Shown piece by piece: positions 16,659-25,294 of a stretch of 64,000 nucleotides of DNA. This DNA is from BOKV01 sp041397525 (lineage in GTDB: Bacteria > Pseudomonadota > Alphaproteobacteria > Rhizobiales > Rhizobiaceae), in assembly GCA_041397525.1 (NCBI GenBank), contig JAWKWL010000003.1, forward strand, positions 124,001 through 188,000, in the 5' to 3' direction. The notes below the pieces were generated by a model. The model ran no database searches. It was given only the letters and a program-made list of their open reading frames with translations, and was not told where the DNA came from. The translations under genes were made by a program, and so were the position numbers. Position 1 is the stretch's first letter. Each line of letters starts with the position of its first letter.

Positions 16659-17903
16659 ATGACTGCCTATTTCGATTCCCTCGACACGCTCGATCCACAA
16701 GCGCGCGAGACCATGCTGTTCTCGAAACTGCCGACATTCCTTGCGGAAATCGCGCAGGAAATTCCCGGTTGGGGCAAACGGCTTGCAGGCGTCGATACCG
16801 CAGGGATTGCCAGCCGTGAGGCGCTCACTTCCCTGCCGGTTTTGCGCAAGGGCGAACTCATGGAAGCACAGGCTGCTGAGCCGCCCTTCGGCGGTTTCGT
16901 CAACATGGCCCACCTTGATGGCAGCCGCATCTTCATGTCGCCTGGACCGGTATGGGAGTCACAGGGACTCGGCGTGGACCCATGGGGCGCTGCACGTGCC
17001 TTTCATGCCGCCGGCCTTCGCAAGGGCGACATCGTCCACAATTCGCTCGCTTATCACATGACACCCGGTGGATTCATTTTCGATGAAGGGGCAAGGGCCC
17101 TTGGCGCTCGCGTCTTTCCGGCCGGCATAGGCAATACCGAACAGCAGGTCGAAGCGGCAGCGGCCCTTCGCGCGACCGCTTATGGCGGCACGCCCGATTT
17201 CCTGAAATCCCTGCTCGACAAGGCGGCCGAAATGGGCCGCGACCTTTCCTCGATCAGGCGCGGTGTGGTTTCTGGCGGAGCATTGTTCCCTTCGATGCGG
17301 GCGGAATATGCCAGCCGGGGCGTGACGGTCATGCAGGCTTATGCGACAGCCGATCTTGGAATCGTCGCCTATGAAAGCGCGCTTGATGGCGAGATCATTC
17401 CCGGCATGATCTGCAACGAAAACATGATCATCGAGATTGTGCGTCCTGGGACCGGCGATCCCGTACCGGCTGGCGAGGTCGGCGAACTGGTTGTTACTAC
17501 CTTCAACTCATCCTATCCGCTGGTGCGATTCGGCACCGGCGATCTGACCGCTATCGTCGCCGAACCTTCGCCTTGCGGGCGCACCAATATCCGCATCAGG
17601 GGCTGGATGGGTCGCGCTGACCAGCGGACCAAGGTGAAGGGCATGTTTGTCGATCCCAAGCAGATTGATGCAATCACAAAATCCGTTCCCGGTATTGCCC
17701 GCGCCCGGCTTGTAGTTGCCCGCGACGGTGCAAGCGATGCAATGACACTGATGGTGGAGCCAGTACCGGGCACAAACCCGGATGTCGAAGCGATTGCGGC
17801 AGCTCTCACTGCCAATACCAAGCTCAAGGGCAAGGTGGAGATATCGTCCAACCTTCCCAACGACGGCAAGATCATCGACGATAAACGCGACTATTCAAAG
17901 TAG
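16659..17903 (+). CDS. phenylacetate-CoA ligase family (PaaK-like) AMP-dependent ligase
   Basis: A 414-residue adenylate-forming enzyme of the PaaK branch, shorter than the fatty-acid ligase at 8287. Visible family features are LRKGDIVHNSLAYHMTPGG, RATAYGGTPDFLKSLLD, QAYATADLGIVAYES and, in the C-terminal lobe, GRADQRTKVKGMFVDPKQID. It starts at the ATG at 16659 behind GGAGGG; an upstream in-frame start is less likely. It would activate an aromatic or related carboxylate imported by the Liv transporter. This is inferred from context; the true substrate is unknown. Confidence 0.85.
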   Translation: MTAYFDSLDTLDPQARETMLFSKLPTFLAEIAQEIPGWGKRLAGVDTAGIASREALTSLPVLRKGELMEAQAAEPPFGGFVNMAHLDGSRIFMSPGPVWESQGLGVDPWGAARAFHAAGLRKGDIVHNSLAYHMTPGGFIFDEGARALGARVFPAGIGNTEQQVEAAAALRATAYGGTPDFLKSLLDKAAEMGRDLSSIRRGVVSGGALFPSMRAEYASRGVTVMQAYATADLGIVAYESALDGEIIPGMICNENMIIEIVRPGTGDPVPAGEVGELVVTTFNSSYPLVRFGTGDLTAIVAEPSPCGRTNIRIRGWMGRADQRTKVKGMFVDPKQIDAITKSVPGIARARLVVARDGASDAMTLMVEPVPGTNPDVEAIAAALTANTKLKGKVEISSNLPNDGKIIDDKRDYSK

Positions 17904-17905
17904 GA

Positions 17906-18385
17906 TCAAAGCAAGGCCGGGCTGACGCCGGCATTGTCAACGACTGCCTCCATCACCGCGAAAGTGTGGGTCTGGCTGACGCCGGGCAGGGCGCCTATCC
18001 GGTCGCCCAGCACCTTGCGATACTGCTTCATGTCGCGGGTACGCACTTTCAGCAGATAGTCGAAACCGCCCGCGATCATGTGGCAAGCCACCACTTCCGG
18101 TATCCGCTTCACGGCTTCGTTGAACTTGTCGAGCACCCCGGTGGTCGTCTTTTCAAGTACTACCTGCACAAAGACCAGCGTTTCATAGCCAAGCGCTTCT
18201 GCCGATATTTTCGCGTGATAGCCGGTAATGAAACCGCCGCGCTCAAGCCTCCTGATCCTTTCGGTACAAGGTGTTTTGGACAGGTTGACGGCTGCCGAAA
18301 GGTCGGTAACCGACATCCGGCCATCTGCCTGCAATGCCTTGAGGATTTTGCGGTCAATAGGATCAAGGCTGGTATATTGTTCCAA
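17906..18385 (-). CDS. putR: Lrp/AsnC family regulator, proline utilisation activator PutR
   Basis: A 159-residue regulator with an N-terminal winged helix-turn-helix (MSVTDLSAAVNLSKTPCTERIRRLE) and a C-terminal RAM/AsnC ligand-binding domain containing HMIAGGFDYLLKVR. It is divergent from putA with a 118-nt spacer, the arrangement of the alphaproteobacterial PutR-PutA pair, in which PutR activates putA when proline is present. The PutA here lacks its own DNA-binding domain, consistent with a separate regulator. It converges with the PaaK-like gene, whose stop is 2 nt away. Confidence 0.93.
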   Translation of the reverse strand: MEQYTSLDPIDRKILKALQADGRMSVTDLSAAVNLSKTPCTERIRRLERGGFITGYHAKISAEALGYETLVFVQVVLEKTTTGVLDKFNEAVKRIPEVVACHMIAGGFDYLLKVRTRDMKQYRKVLGDRIGALPGVSQTHTFAVMEAVVDNAGVSPALL

Positions 18386-18402
18386 AGCGTCATCCTGACG
18401 AA

Positions 18403-18413
18403 GTGATTATCAC
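18403..18413. promoter_or_regulatory. inverted repeat in the putR-putA intergenic region
   Basis: GTGAT-T-ATCAC is a perfect 11-nt inverted repeat 18 nt upstream of the putR start, followed by an A-rich stretch (18421-18450). Lrp-family regulators often bind such degenerate palindromes with flanking A/T tracts, so it is a candidate PutR operator for autoregulation. The assignment is inference. Confidence 0.4.
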
Positions 18414-18503
18414 TGTAAGAATTGCAAAAAACAGGAAAAAAGAAAAGGCGAAATCCGCTATTTTGGGTTATTCAACCAGTACCCGTTTCAGCGAAGGCCA
18501 GCC

Positions 18504-21500
18504 ATGTCCCAGGATATCCGCACTCAGATCCGATTGAGAACGCATTTGCCGGAGGCGCAATGTGTTGCCGAGCTGAAGGAATTGCTGGCGCTGGATGGCG
18601 CGGCCCGCGAAGAAATCTCGGCAAAAGCGGCTGACCTGGTGCGCAAGATCCGCGAACGCGGTGATGCCGGCATGATGGAAAAATTCCTCGCCGAATACGG
18701 CCTCAACACCGATGAAGGCGTCGCGCTGATGTGCCTCGCGGAAGCATATCTGCGCACCCCGGATGCCGGCACGCTCGATGAACTGATCTCCGACAAGATC
18801 GGCGGCGGTGACTGGGCCCGCCATCTCGGAAAGGCGCAATCGGCGCTGGTCAACGCCTCCACATGGGCGCTGATGCTGACCGGCAAGGTGTTTCGCACCA
18901 TCCCCGCACAAGCAGATGACCTTGCATCGGTCATGCATGGCATGGTGCAGCGCCTCGGAGAACCGGTGGCGCGCACCGCAGTGGGCGAAGCGATGAAATT
19001 GCTGGGCCGCCAGTTCGTCCTCGGCCGCAATATTGACGAGGCAATTGCCAATGGCACGGATCTGGAAAAGGACGGCTATCTCCATTCTTTCGACATGCTG
19101 GGTGAGGCAGCCCGTACTGCCCGCGACGCTGACCGGTATTTTACCTCTTATGCCAATGCAATTCTTGCTATCGGCAAGTTTGGCAAAACCGGCTGGCCGC
19201 ATGCGAATTCCGGTATCTCGGTCAAGCTTTCGGCGCTGCACCCCCGCTATGAAACGGTGAATCGCACCCGGGTCCTGGCTGAACTCGCGCCTCGCATCAC
19301 CGAGCTTGCACGCATGGCCAAGGCCGCCAACATTCCGCTGGCCATCGATGCGGAGGAAGCTGACCGCCTGGACCTGTCGCTCGATGTCATCGAGGCGGCT
19401 CTTTCTTCTCCATCGCTTTCAGGGTGGGACGGATTCGGCATTGTGGTGCAGGCCTATTCGCGCCGCGCGCCCGCAGTGCTGGACTGGTTGCATGACTTGG
19501 CCATTCGACTTGACCGCAGGATTTCAGTGCGTCTGGTCAAGGGGGCCTATTGGGACAGCGAAATCAAGCTGGCCCAGGTTGGGGGTCTTGATGGCTATCC
19601 GGTCTTTACCCGCAAGGAAACGACCGACCTTTCCTATCTCGCCTGCGCGCGCAAACTGCTTGGCATGACTGACCGGATCTATCCGCAATTTGCCACGCAC
19701 AATGCCCATACGGTTGCAGCCATTGCAGCGATGGCCGGCAAGGACGCCCGTATTGAATTCCAGCGCCTCCACGGCATGGGTGAGGCCTTGCATGAAATCA
19801 GCCGGGCCGGGGATGGTTTCCGCCGCCGTATTTATGCACCGGTCGGCGTGCACAAGGACCTGCTGGCATATCTTGTGCGCCGCCTGTTGGAAAACGGTGC
19901 CAATTCGTCCTTCGTTCATCGCATCCTCGACAAGTCGGTGAGGCCGCAGGACATTGCCGCCGATCCGGTTGCAGCCGTTGAGTGCGCTGATCCACTGCCG
20001 CACCCGGCCATCGTCAAGCCCTCGGACATTTATCTTCCCGAACGCAGCAATTCGCGTGGCTGGAACCTCAATGATCCGGCGGAACTGGCAAGGCTCGACG
20101 CGGCGATGAAGCCGTATTCGGGCAAGGTTTGGGGGGAAGGTTCTGGCAGGGAGCTGTTCAATCCGGCCAACCGCAACGACAAGGTTGGTACCGTATCGGA
20201 CGCCAGCACAGCGAATGCCCTCGCATCGATTTCAGCATCCACCAAGGCCTTCGAAAAATGGTCTGGGCTGTCGGTGAACGAGCGTGCCGACATTCTGGAA
20301 AAAACCGCCGATCTCTATGAGGAGAATGCCGCAGAACTGATGGCTCTTGCCGTGCGCGAGGCCGGCAAGACCCGCTTTGATGCGGTTGCCGAGATTCGTG
20401 AGGCAGTCGATTTCCTGCGCTACTATGCTGCAGAGGCTCGCAAGCTCCCTGTTTCAGCTACGGCAATTGGCCCGGTCCTGTGCATCTCGCCCTGGAACTT
20501 CCCGCTGGCGATTTTCACTGGACAGATTGCAGGAGCGCTGGTGACCGGCAACAGCGTCATCGCCAAGCCCGCTGAGCAGACGCCTCTGATTTCTGCCCTG
20601 GCCGCATCGCTTTTTGAACAGGCTGGCATTCCCAAAGATGTTTTGCAACTCGTCCAGGGTGACGGTGCATCGATCGGACCCGTGCTGACCGGTAGTCCGC
20701 AGATCGCAGGTGTTGCCTTCACCGGCTCGACCGAGACCGCGCGTTTGATCGAGATGTCCATGGCAGGAAGCGGCCGTGGCGATGCACCGTTCATCGCCGA
20801 GACCGGCGGTCTCAACGCGATGATTGTTGATTCGACAGCGCTTCCCGAACAGGCTGTCCGCGATATTCTGTCCTCCGCTTTTCAAAGTGCCGGCCAGCGC
20901 TGCTCGGCTCTGCGCGTGCTGTATGTTCAAAAGGATATCGCTCACTCACTGCTCGAAATGCTGGAAGGCGCAGCAAGAGAATTGTCGATTGGTGATCCGT
21001 GGAACCCGGCCACCGATGTTGGTCCGGTCATTGACGCCGAGGCCCGCAAGATCATCATCGATCATTGCGATGCGATGAAAGCCAGGGGGCAGCTGATTTT
21101 CGAAATCCCGCTTCCCGCCTCTTGCGAGAATGGTACATTCGTTTCACCCACGGCGGTTCGCATTGGCTCCATCCTTGAGCTTGAGCGCGAGATTTTCGGC
21201 CCTGTCCTGCATGTGGTGGAGTTTGAGGCTGGCCGCATCGATCAGATTGTCGACGAAATCAACAAGGCGGGATACGGGCTGACGCTGGGCATTCACAGCC
21301 GCATCGATACCCGCGTCGATCGTGTTTGCGAGACTGCCCATATTGGCAACATTTATGTCAACCGCAACCAGATCGGAGCTGTTGTCGGAGTGCAGCCCTT
21401 TGGCGGGGAGGGCCTTTCCGGCACCGGGCCGAAGGCAGGCGGGCCGTTCTACATCCGCCGCTTCACCCGCAATGCGGGCGAAGTGGAAATGCCAGGCAGG

Positions 21501-21878
21501 ACGCTGATGCGCGGCCCGACTGGGGAATCCAATTCCTGGATATTGCGCCCGAGAGGCACGATTGCCTGCCTCGCCGACAGCGATAAAACGCGAAAGCGGC
21601 TTGTGGCTCTTGCATCCGTGGCAGGCAACAAGACGCTCTCCGCACCGCTGGATGACAGGAAAATCCGCGACGAAATCAGCGCCGACCGGATTGACGCAAT
21701 CCTCGTTGAAGATGGGATTCCACCGGACCTGCGCGAACTTGTTGCAGCGAAAAAGGGACGCCGTATCCCGATCCTGCGCGCAGAAGACGCCGCCTTCATG
21801 CTATACGCCGAGACCAGCATAAGCGAGGACACGACAGCATCGGGAGGCAACGCATCGCTGCTGTCCTCTGTTGCCTGA
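18504..21878 (+). CDS. putA: bifunctional proline dehydrogenase / delta-1-pyrroline-5-carboxylate dehydrogenase PutA
   Basis: A 1,124-residue enzyme that oxidises L-proline to glutamate in two steps with substrate channelling. The N-terminal domain arch (about 1-130) carries no ribbon-helix-helix, so this is a non-repressor PutA. The FAD proline dehydrogenase barrel follows with VRLVKGAYWDSEIK and YPQFATHNAHT. The NAD aldehyde dehydrogenase half has SPWNFPLAIFTGQIAGAL, FTGSTETARL, catalytic Glu766 (AETGG) and Cys800 (AGQRCSALR). A C-terminal domain of about 110 residues with WILRPRGTIACLA closes the channel. It is transcribed divergently from putR, which probably activates it. Confidence 0.97.
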   Translation: MSQDIRTQIRLRTHLPEAQCVAELKELLALDGAAREEISAKAADLVRKIRERGDAGMMEKFLAEYGLNTDEGVALMCLAEAYLRTPDAGTLDELISDKIGGGDWARHLGKAQSALVNASTWALMLTGKVFRTIPAQADDLASVMHGMVQRLGEPVARTAVGEAMKLLGRQFVLGRNIDEAIANGTDLEKDGYLHSFDMLGEAARTARDADRYFTSYANAILAIGKFGKTGWPHANSGISVKLSALHPRYETVNRTRVLAELAPRITELARMAKAANIPLAIDAEEADRLDLSLDVIEAALSSPSLSGWDGFGIVVQAYSRRAPAVLDWLHDLAIRLDRRISVRLVKGAYWDSEIKLAQVGGLDGYPVFTRKETTDLSYLACARKLLGMTDRIYPQFATHNAHTVAAIAAMAGKDARIEFQRLHGMGEALHEISRAGDGFRRRIYAPVGVHKDLLAYLVRRLLENGANSSFVHRILDKSVRPQDIAADPVAAVECADPLPHPAIVKPSDIYLPERSNSRGWNLNDPAELARLDAAMKPYSGKVWGEGSGRELFNPANRNDKVGTVSDASTANALASISASTKAFEKWSGLSVNERADILEKTADLYEENAAELMALAVREAGKTRFDAVAEIREAVDFLRYYAAEARKLPVSATAIGPVLCISPWNFPLAIFTGQIAGALVTGNSVIAKPAEQTPLISALAASLFEQAGIPKDVLQLVQGDGASIGPVLTGSPQIAGVAFTGSTETARLIEMSMAGSGRGDAPFIAETGGLNAMIVDSTALPEQAVRDILSSAFQSAGQRCSALRVLYVQKDIAHSLLEMLEGAARELSIGDPWNPATDVGPVIDAEARKIIIDHCDAMKARGQLIFEIPLPASCENGTFVSPTAVRIGSILELEREIFGPVLHVVEFEAGRIDQIVDEINKAGYGLTLGIHSRIDTRVDRVCETAHIGNIYVNRNQIGAVVGVQPFGGEGLSGTGPKAGGPFYIRRFTRNAGEVEMPGRTLMRGPTGESNSWILRPRGTIACLADSDKTRKRLVALASVAGNKTLSAPLDDRKIRDEISADRIDAILVEDGIPPDLRELVAAKKGRRIPILRAEDAAFMLYAETSISEDTTASGGNASLLSSVA

Positions 21879-21908
21879 CAGGCCATGAATGTGACATCAG
21901 CTTGAAAC

Positions 21909-22433
21909 ATGACCACTTTCTTGACCAAGCTTGCCCCATTTGTCCGGCTAGTCCGGTTCCTGATCCTGTCGCTTGCGTTTCTGGGGTTGGCGGTCTGCCT
22001 TGGCGCGCAAGTAGTCGTGGTGGTGATGCGCTACGGATTTTCATCCGGCATTCCCTGGCTATCCGATCTTGCCGGATGGAGTTTCGCAACATTGGTCATG
22101 CTGGCTATCCCGGTCGCGCTGACGCTGGACGGTCATGTGCGCATTGACATCTTCCGCGAACGCCAGGCTGCGGGGGCGCGATTTCGCACAGACGCCATCG
22201 CCACCTTGCTGCTCTTCGTGCCAATGGCTGCTGCCATTGTCATCACCTGCTTTCCGCAATTTCTTGCAGCCTTTGTCCAAGGGGAGGCCTCGTCACAGGC
22301 GGGTGGATTGCCCGGACACTGGATTGTCAGGTTCTTGCCAATAGCAGGTTTTGCTCTCGCTGTGGTCATGGCGCTGGCACAACTGGTTGACAGGGCTATG
22401 CCTCACTCCAAAACGGACGAAACCCGTAAATGA
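21909..22433 (+). CDS. TRAP transporter small permease (DctQ family)
   Basis: A 174-residue inner-membrane protein with four predicted helices, as in the Q subunit of tripartite ATP-independent periplasmic transporters. The family pattern is visible in the RYGFSSGIPWLSDLAGWSFATLVMLAIP segment and the HVRIDIFRER loop. Its stop overlaps the large-permease start as ATGA. It lies 30 nt after putA and may be read from the same promoter, which would suggest uptake of an amino acid or dicarboxylate linked to proline metabolism. No binding protein gene is adjacent. Confidence 0.88.
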   Translation: MTTFLTKLAPFVRLVRFLILSLAFLGLAVCLGAQVVVVVMRYGFSSGIPWLSDLAGWSFATLVMLAIPVALTLDGHVRIDIFRERQAAGARFRTDAIATLLLFVPMAAAIVITCFPQFLAAFVQGEASSQAGGLPGHWIVRFLPIAGFALAVVMALAQLVDRAMPHSKTDETRK

Positions 22434-23800
22434 GCGGTCAGGCAATCTTCTTGCTCATTTTGTTGCCTGCTGTCATGGCGGCACTTCTGTCCGGCATGAA
22501 TGCCTTTGTAGCAATCGGTGGCGTCCCGGTCCTCATCGCCTTGCTCGCATCAGCCACCGGCAGCTTTGACCTTGCTTTGCTCAATGCCGTGCCCGCCCGC
22601 CTGACCGGGATCATGGAAAACACGGTGCTGACTGCTGTGCCATTGTTCGTGTTGATGGGCGCAGTCCTGGAGCGCTCCGGCATTGCAACGGCGATGATCG
22701 AGGCAATGACGCGCGCAGCTTCCGGTTCTGCACGAAAGCTGTCGCTTTCCATACTGGCATTGTCGGCGATCCTTGCCGCAGCGACAGGAGTTGTGGGCGC
22801 CACCATTGTCATGCTGGCTACCATCGCGCTCCCGGGCTTGCTCGCTGCCGGAATATCGAAGAGCCGCGCGGCGGGCCTTGTCTGCGCGTCGGGAACCCTG
22901 GGACAGATCATTCCGCCCTCGGTGCTGCTGCTGCTCTTGTCAGACCAGGTGTCAAATGCCTGGCTGCAATCGCAGCGACAATCCGGCAACTTTGCTGCTG
23001 ATCCGGTCACCGCCAGCGACTTGTTCGCGGCAGCCATCATTCCCGGTCTTGTGCTCGTGGCGCTTTATGCGATCTGGCTCGTCGCCGGCCCCGTATCCAG
23101 ATCAGATGAGAATATTTCCGCAAACCAATCGACCACGGCTACCAATCCATCGTCCTGGATAGTCCCGATGCTGCTGCCGGTATTGCTTGTTGTCATGGTG
23201 CTGGGTTCGATCCTCGCAGGTATCGCCACGCCAACGGAGGCAGCAAGCATTGGCGCATTTGGTACAGTGCTGATGGCAGTGTTGCGCGGCGGTCAATCCC
23301 TGTGGAACGCGCTGTGGCTCGCAGCAATTGACACAATACGTCTCACCGGCGCGATCTTTGCTATCGTCATTGCTGCTTCGCTGCTTTCTCTGGTGTTCCG
23401 GGGCCTCGATGGCGATCTTGCAGTCGATGCACTTCTGCTGCACCTGCCGGGCGGTCAAATCGCCGCGCTGGCCCTGGTCATGCTAGTGATCTTCGTCCTT
23501 GGCTTCTTTCTGGAATTCGTCGAGATCATTTATATCGTGGTCCCGGTCGCTGCTCCCGCATTGTTTGCCGCAGGTGTCGATCCGGTCTGGTTCGCGGTCC
23601 TCGTCGCCATGAACCTGCAAACATCCTTCCTCACACCGCCCTTCGGATTGTCACTGTTCTATTTCCGCTCGGCAGCACCGCAGGTCGCAACATTGGAAAT
23701 CTGGCGCAGCGTTGCTCCCTATATCCTGTTGCAACTGGCAGGGCTTGCGCTTGTTGCGGCAGTTCCGGCGCTCGCCACTTTCCTGCCATCACAGCTGTAG
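22430..23800 (+). CDS. TRAP transporter large permease (DctM family)
   Basis: A 456-residue integral membrane protein with about 12 hydrophobic segments. DctM landmarks are FVLMGAVLERSGIATAMIEA, AATGVVGATIVMLATIALPGLL, ASGTLGQIIPPSVLLLLLS and MNLQTSFLTPPFGLSLFYFR. A hydrophilic insert near residue 225 (SDENISANQSTTATNPS) is longer than usual. It couples substrate uptake to a sodium gradient together with DctQ and a periplasmic DctP protein, but DctP is missing here. It converges with sdaA with 2 nt between the stops. Confidence 0.92.
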   Translation: MSGQAIFLLILLPAVMAALLSGMNAFVAIGGVPVLIALLASATGSFDLALLNAVPARLTGIMENTVLTAVPLFVLMGAVLERSGIATAMIEAMTRAASGSARKLSLSILALSAILAAATGVVGATIVMLATIALPGLLAAGISKSRAAGLVCASGTLGQIIPPSVLLLLLSDQVSNAWLQSQRQSGNFAADPVTASDLFAAAIIPGLVLVALYAIWLVAGPVSRSDENISANQSTTATNPSSWIVPMLLPVLLVVMVLGSILAGIATPTEAASIGAFGTVLMAVLRGGQSLWNALWLAAIDTIRLTGAIFAIVIAASLLSLVFRGLDGDLAVDALLLHLPGGQIAALALVMLVIFVLGFFLEFVEIIYIVVPVAAPALFAAGVDPVWFAVLVAMNLQTSFLTPPFGLSLFYFRSAAPQVATLEIWRSVAPYILLQLAGLALVAAVPALATFLPSQL

Positions 23801-23802
23801 TC

Positions 23803-25215
23803 TCAGCATTCGGGGATATTGACGGCCACATTGACGGCAAGTCCGCCTTCGGAGGTCTCCTTGTAGCGTTCGCTCATGTCCAGCCCGGTCTGGCGCATTG
23901 TCTCGATACAGGCGTCGAGCGGAACAAAATGCGTGCCATCGCCCTTCAGTGCCAGCGAAGCCGCCGTCACAGCCTTGACCGCACCCAGCGCATTGCGCTC
24001 GATGCATGGCACCTGCACGAGACCGGCAACCGGATCACAAGTCATGCCCAGATGGTGTTCGAGCGCGATCTCGGCTGCATTCTCGACCTGCTCGGGTGTC
24101 CCGCCCATGACGGCTGCAAGCCCGGCTGCGGCCATGGCAGATGCCGAGCCGACTTCGCCCTGGCAACCAACTTCTGCGCCTGAGATCGAGGCATTGTGCT
24201 TGATGATGCCGCCGATGGCAGCCGAGGTCAGCAGGAAGTCGCGAATGCCCTTGTCGTCGGCGTCTTCATGGAAATGCAGGTAATAGCGCAGTACCGCAGG
24301 CACCACACCAGCAGCTCCATTGGTCGGCGAAGTGACAACACGCCCGCCAGCGGCATTCTCCTCGTTCACCGCCATGGCATAGACCGCAAGCCAGTCATTG
24401 GCGAGCAGCGGATTGCGCCGGTTCTGCTTCCATTCCTCCTGCAGTTTGTCATGCATGGAACGCGCCCGGCGGCGGACTTTCAGACCGCCCGGCATGATGC
24501 CGTCCTGCGCGATGCCGCGTTCGATGCAGCCGCGCATTGCCGACCAGATGCCGTCGAGCCTGGCATCGAGTTGTTCCGGCGAAAGATGCGCTTCCTCATT
24601 GGCACGCTTCATGGCCGCAATCGACAATCCGGATCTCCGGGCCATCGTGAGCATTTCCGCAGCATTGCGGAAGGGGTAGGGCACATTCTTCTGGACAGGT
24701 GCCTTTGTCTTTTCCTTCATCGCCTGCAATTCCTGCTCGGTTACGACGAAGCCGCCGCCGATGGAGAAATAGGAACGCTTCAGCAGCAAGCGCCTTTGGG
24801 CATCATAGGCAAAGAATTGCATGCCATTGGCATGGCCCGGCAGCGGGGTCCTGCGATCAAGCACGAGATCGCTGGCGGGATCGAAGCGATAGGCGGGATG
24901 TCCGGCCGGTTGCACCTGTCGCTCGCGCCGTATGGTCTCGACCATCGTTTCCATGGCATCGGGGTTGACGTTTTCCGGGGTCTCCCCCGCAAGGCCGAGA
25001 ATTACGGCACGGTCCGTTGCATGGCCGATGCCCGTATAGGCGAGCGAACCATGCAGCGAGACGGCAAGATGCGCAACTTTCGCCTCGCTTGGCCGTGGCC
25101 AGTCGCCATTGAGTATTTCGTCAAGAAAGCGCGCCGCGGCCGTCATCGGTCCCATGGTGTGGGAACTGGAAGGCCCGATACCGATCTTGTAGATGTCGAA
25201 AACCGAAAGAAACAT
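23803..25215 (-). CDS. sdaA: L-serine ammonia-lyase (L-serine dehydratase)
   Basis: A 470-residue single-chain, iron-sulfur L-serine dehydratase that converts L-serine to pyruvate and ammonia. The N-terminal beta domain starts MFLSVFDIYKIGIGPSSSHT, and the alpha domain holds GCQGEVGSASAMAAAGLAAV, HHLGMTCDPVAGLVQVPCIE and RYKETSEGGLAVNV, with the cysteines expected to bind the 4Fe-4S cluster. The ATG at 25215 fits the family start and has GAGG 8 nt upstream; a TTG two codons earlier is less likely. It is the last gene of a minus-strand amino-acid operon. Confidence 0.96.
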   Translation of the reverse strand: MFLSVFDIYKIGIGPSSSHTMGPMTAAARFLDEILNGDWPRPSEAKVAHLAVSLHGSLAYTGIGHATDRAVILGLAGETPENVNPDAMETMVETIRRERQVQPAGHPAYRFDPASDLVLDRRTPLPGHANGMQFFAYDAQRRLLLKRSYFSIGGGFVVTEQELQAMKEKTKAPVQKNVPYPFRNAAEMLTMARRSGLSIAAMKRANEEAHLSPEQLDARLDGIWSAMRGCIERGIAQDGIMPGGLKVRRRARSMHDKLQEEWKQNRRNPLLANDWLAVYAMAVNEENAAGGRVVTSPTNGAAGVVPAVLRYYLHFHEDADDKGIRDFLLTSAAIGGIIKHNASISGAEVGCQGEVGSASAMAAAGLAAVMGGTPEQVENAAEIALEHHLGMTCDPVAGLVQVPCIERNALGAVKAVTAASLALKGDGTHFVPLDACIETMRQTGLDMSERYKETSEGGLAVNVAVNIPEC

Positions 25216-25294
25216 GGTCAACCTCGCACTCAGGAGCGCAAATTATCCAAAGCGGATGCGCACCAATGCTCCAAAACCGCCATCGCAATGCGCT

